Below are positions 30,133-32,280 of a stretch of DNA of 32,280 bases, piece after piece; the first letter of the stretch is position 1; every line of letters starts with the position of its first letter. The stretch spans positions 1 to 32,280 of the forward strand of contig NZ_LZLY01000154.1 of NCBI RefSeq assembly GCF_001673535.1, read 5' to 3'. This DNA comes from Mycobacterium sp. 1081908.1 (GTDB lineage: Bacteria; Actinomycetota; Actinomycetes; Mycobacteriales; Mycobacteriaceae). A program made the position numbers and the translations under genes. Under the pieces are notes generated by a model, which made no database searches, had not been told where the DNA came from, and saw only the letters and a program-made list of their open reading frames with translations.

Positions 30133-31711
30133 CCACCACGACGGTCCGGTCGGCGGACATTAGGCCGTTCGGGCCCAACAGATCGCGCAGGACCCGTTCG
30201 GCGTCCGTCGCGTCGAGGTGCTCGGTGGGTTCGTCGAGCAGCACGATCCGGGCGGGTGAGATCACCGCGCGTGCCAACAGCAGCCGTCGGCGCTGGCCCG
30301 CCGAAAGGGCCTGCGCACCACCGGTCAACACCGTGGACAGGCCCTCGGGCAGGCCGGCGAGCCAGCCGCCGAGGCCGACCGCGCCCAGCGCCGCGGTCAG
30401 CTCGTCGTCGCCGCAGTCCCCGCGGGCGACCAGCACGTTGTCGCGGACCGTGGTGGCGAAGACGTGCGCGTCCTCGGCGAAAAAGCTTACCGCCCTATGC
30501 AATTCGTCTTCGTCGAACCGGCCGATATCGGTACCGTCCAGCGTCACGCGCCCGTCCAGCGGGGGGATCAGCCCGGCGAGCGTCATCAGCAGCGTCGTCT
30601 TGCCCGAGCCGCTGGCGCCCGTGACGGCCAGCCGGGCCCCCGGCGGCAGGTCGAGCTGCACGCTGGTCGGCCTGCCCGAATCCGCGTGGCCCGAACGGAT
30701 ATCGGCGGAGAGCACGCCAGTGCCGTCGGGCACCTGCTCGCCGGGCTCGTTCGGGTGTTCCGGGGGAGCCAGGTCGAGCAGGCGGCGCGCCGCGATCCGC
30801 GACCGGGTCAGCTGGACGGCGGCGGCCGGCAACGCCGTCGTTGCCTCGAACGCGGACAGCGGCAACAACATCAGGACCGCGAGCGTCGTGGGCGCGACCG
30901 CATGCGCCAGTCCGATCCCGGCCACCACCGCACCCAGCACGCTGGCCCCGATCGTCGCGGTCGGCATCGCCTCGGCGATCGCGGCCGGTCTCGCCGCGGA
31001 GTCGAGGGCCTCGGCCCAGGCGCGGTGGCGGCGTTGCGCATCGGCGATGACGCCGGGCAGGGCGCCCGCGATGCGCAACTCGGGGGCGTGTTCGAGGGCG
31101 ATCATCGCCGATGTGTCGCGGTCGGAATGGTGCTGGCGGGCAACCTCTTCCTGCGTCGCGGCGGCCCTGCCGGCGAGCCGTGGCGCGACGTAGCCCGCGA
31201 TCAGCAGGCAGGCCGCCAGCACCGCGGCGGCGGCCGGCGAAATGGCCGCCACGACCGCGGTGGCTGCCAGCGCGAGCACCGCGGCGACGGCGATCGGCAC
31301 CACGGCGCGCACCAGCACGTTGGCCAGCTCGTCGACGTCGGCGCCCACCCTGGCCACCAGCTCACCGCTGTGCAGGCGGACGGCGGCCGCCGCGGGGCCA
31401 CGGGCGAGCCGGTGGTAGATCTGCGCCCGGGCGGTCCCGGCCGCCTGCAGCGCGGTGTCGTGTGTGGCCAGCCGCTCGCAGTAGTGCAGCACCCCACGCG
31501 AAATCGCGAACGTGCGCACGGCCACGACCGCGACGGACAGGTCCACCACGGGCGGCATCTGCCAGGCCCGCGTGATCAGCCATGCCGAGACCCCGGCCAG
31601 GGCAAGCGCGCTGCCCAGCGACAGCACGCCGAGCGCGACGGCCGCGAGCACTCTGGGGAGACGCGGGCGCAGCAGGCTCGTGATAGCCAGGAGGAGATCA
31701 GACCGCGGCAT
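30083..31711 (-). CDS. cydC: Cysteine/glutathione ABC exporter subunit CydC
   Basis: CydDC exports thiols and is needed to assemble cytochrome bd oxidase. The protein is 542 residues: a six-helix membrane domain (about 1-290) and an ATPase domain. Walker A GASGSGKTT is near residue 362, signature LSAGQRRRLLLARA near 467, Walker B RIVLLDEPTEHLD near 487, and the H-loop histidine in VVVATHH near 521. GVSAWLITRAWQMPPV in the first helices is typical of CydC. It follows cydD on the minus strand with a 14-base overlap. cydA and cydB are expected upstream, beyond the right edge. Confidence 0.95.
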   Translation of the reverse strand: MPRSDLLLAITSLLRPRLPRVLAAVALGVLSLGSALALAGVSAWLITRAWQMPPVVDLSVAVVAVRTFAISRGVLHYCERLATHDTALQAAGTARAQIYHRLARGPAAAAVRLHSGELVARVGADVDELANVLVRAVVPIAVAAVLALAATAVVAAISPAAAAVLAACLLIAGYVAPRLAGRAAATQEEVARQHHSDRDTSAMIALEHAPELRIAGALPGVIADAQRRHRAWAEALDSAARPAAIAEAMPTATIGASVLGAVVAGIGLAHAVAPTTLAVLMLLPLSAFEATTALPAAAVQLTRSRIAARRLLDLAPPEHPNEPGEQVPDGTGVLSADIRSGHADSGRPTSVQLDLPPGARLAVTGASGSGKTTLLMTLAGLIPPLDGRVTLDGTDIGRFDEDELHRAVSFFAEDAHVFATTVRDNVLVARGDCGDDELTAALGAVGLGGWLAGLPEGLSTVLTGGAQALSAGQRRRLLLARAVISPARIVLLDEPTEHLDATDAERVLRDLLGPNGLMSADRTVVVATHHLPDGIGCRQLRL

Positions 31712-32204
31712 GGCGGACCTCCGCGTCGGCGCCCACCTCGACGACCCGGTCGCCGATTGCGACGACGGGCTCGCGGTGCCCGACGACGACCACCGTCGCG
31801 CCGGAGCGCGCGCGCTCGACGATCGCCCGCAGCACCCGCTGCTCGGTCCGAGCGTCCAGGTGCGCGGTCGGCTCGTCCAGCAGCAGCACCGGGGCCGCCG
31901 AGCCGAGCGCCCGGGCCAGGCCCAGCCGTTGGCGCTGGCCCAGCGACAAACCCACGCCGCCGCGCCCGAGCACGGTTTCCATCCCGTCGGGCAGCTCGGC
32001 CAGCACGGCGTCGAAACCCGCTGCGGTGCAGGCCTCGTCGAGGTCGTCGGGCGCTCCGAACAGGGTCAGGTTGTCGCGGACGGTGCCCGGGACGAGGACG
32101 GGGCGCTGCGGCAGCCAGGACAGCTGCCGCCACCACGCGGCGGGGTCCAAGTCTTCGACGTCGGTCCCGGCCACGGTGATCCGGCCTGAGGACGGCGCGG
32201 TGAG
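31698..32204 (-). CDS. cydD: CydD ATPase domain, N-terminally truncated
   Basis: This is the C-terminal part of the CydD exporter subunit, about 168 residues. It begins in the ATPase domain at LTAPSSGRITVAGTDVEDL and contains the Q-loop WLPQRPVLVPGTVRDNL, signature LSLGQRQRLGLARAL, Walker B VLLLDEPTAHLD and H-loop VVVVGHRE. Walker A and the whole membrane domain are missing on this strand. The sequence to the right of about 32204 on the minus strand is not CydD-like; instead the plus strand there encodes the Walker A region. The break therefore looks like a fold-back join rather than a natural gene end. It overlaps the cydC start by 14 bases. Confidence 0.92.
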   Translation of the reverse strand, partial: LTAPSSGRITVAGTDVEDLDPAAWWRQLSWLPQRPVLVPGTVRDNLTLFGAPDDLDEACTAAGFDAVLAELPDGMETVLGRGGVGLSLGQRQRLGLARALGSAAPVLLLDEPTAHLDARTEQRVLRAIVERARSGATVVVVGHREPVVAIGDRVVEVGADAEVRHAAV

Positions 32205-32210
32205 CCCCGC

Positions 32211-32280
32211 GACCTCACCGCGGTGCTCGAACCCGGCCGGGTCACGGTGCTGACCGGGCACAACGGCGCCGGCAAGAGCA
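32211..32280 (+). other. cydD: Inverted cydD fragment carrying Walker A (fold-back segment at right edge)
   Basis: The plus strand encodes DLTAVLEPGRVTV, then LTGHNGAGKS, the strand and Walker A motif that should precede LTAPSSG of CydD by a few residues. It lies on the opposite strand from the rest of cydD. CGCGGTGAG (32196-32204) and CTCACCGCG (32214-32222) are exact complements, giving a 9-base microhomology at the join. This mirrors the left edge and indicates a chimeric end. Confidence 0.8.

Noticed and set aside
30464..32179. 571-codon plus-strand frame opposite cydC and cydD
   Set aside because: Arg/Gly-rich shadow; the minus strand carries complete ABC transporter motifs.

Overview
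The window is GC-rich actinobacterial DNA with tightly packed genes, many GTG starts and many 1-8 bp gene overlaps. Its gene order (nadB-nadC, hisD-C-B-H-A-impA-F-I, a cation antiporter, bcp, trpE-(membrane protein)-trpC-B-A, lgt, TM2 protein, DUF2752 protein, pykA, tesB, DUF2156 protein, cydC/cydD) matches, from memory, the Mycobacterium tuberculosis chromosome around Rv1595-Rv1621c. I infer a Mycobacterium, probably a slow grower that is not M. tuberculosis. Two accessory blocks interrupt the conserved backbone: AraC/SRPBCC/TetR/alcohol dehydrogenase between nadC and hisD, and Ser/Thr kinase/AraC/methyltransferase between hisI and the antiporter.

Layout. 1-2284: end of the NAD operon (nadB 5'-truncated, nadC). 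2359-5303: accessory block 1, with a TetR operator between tetR and adh. 5304-5480: two palindromic elements. 5481-5894: F420/deazaflavin-type nitroreductase-like protein on the minus strand. 5951-12332: eight-gene histidine operon with almost no spacing. 12329-15591: accessory block 2, including a receptor-type kinase with an extracellular TPM-like domain. 15656-17317: antiporter and peroxiredoxin facing each other across a perfect bidirectional terminator. 17430-22658: tryptophan genes. 22655-24583: lgt with a very long acidic tail. 24632-25406: two small membrane proteins. 25470-27781: pykA and tesB. 27932-30132: DUF2156 membrane protein and a mycothiol-dependent isomerase-like protein. 30083-32204: cydC and partial cydD on the minus strand.

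How the genes work together. The core is biosynthetic. HisA here is expected to be PriA, serving both the histidine and tryptophan pathways, which would explain the lack of a separate trpF beside the trp genes. lgt and the small membrane proteins serve the cell envelope. pykA feeds pyruvate to central metabolism. CydDC supports cytochrome bd assembly.

Both ends of the window look like fold-back joins. The first ~170 bases are the reverse complement of nadB coding sequence, and the last ~70 bases carry the cydD Walker A region on the wrong strand. This suggests the window is a whole contig with chimeric ends, so nadB and cydD should not be read as naturally rearranged. No stretch longer than 300 bases lacks a gene; the longest gene-free stretch is 5304-5480. 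I saw no tRNA, rRNA, insertion sequence or CRISPR array.
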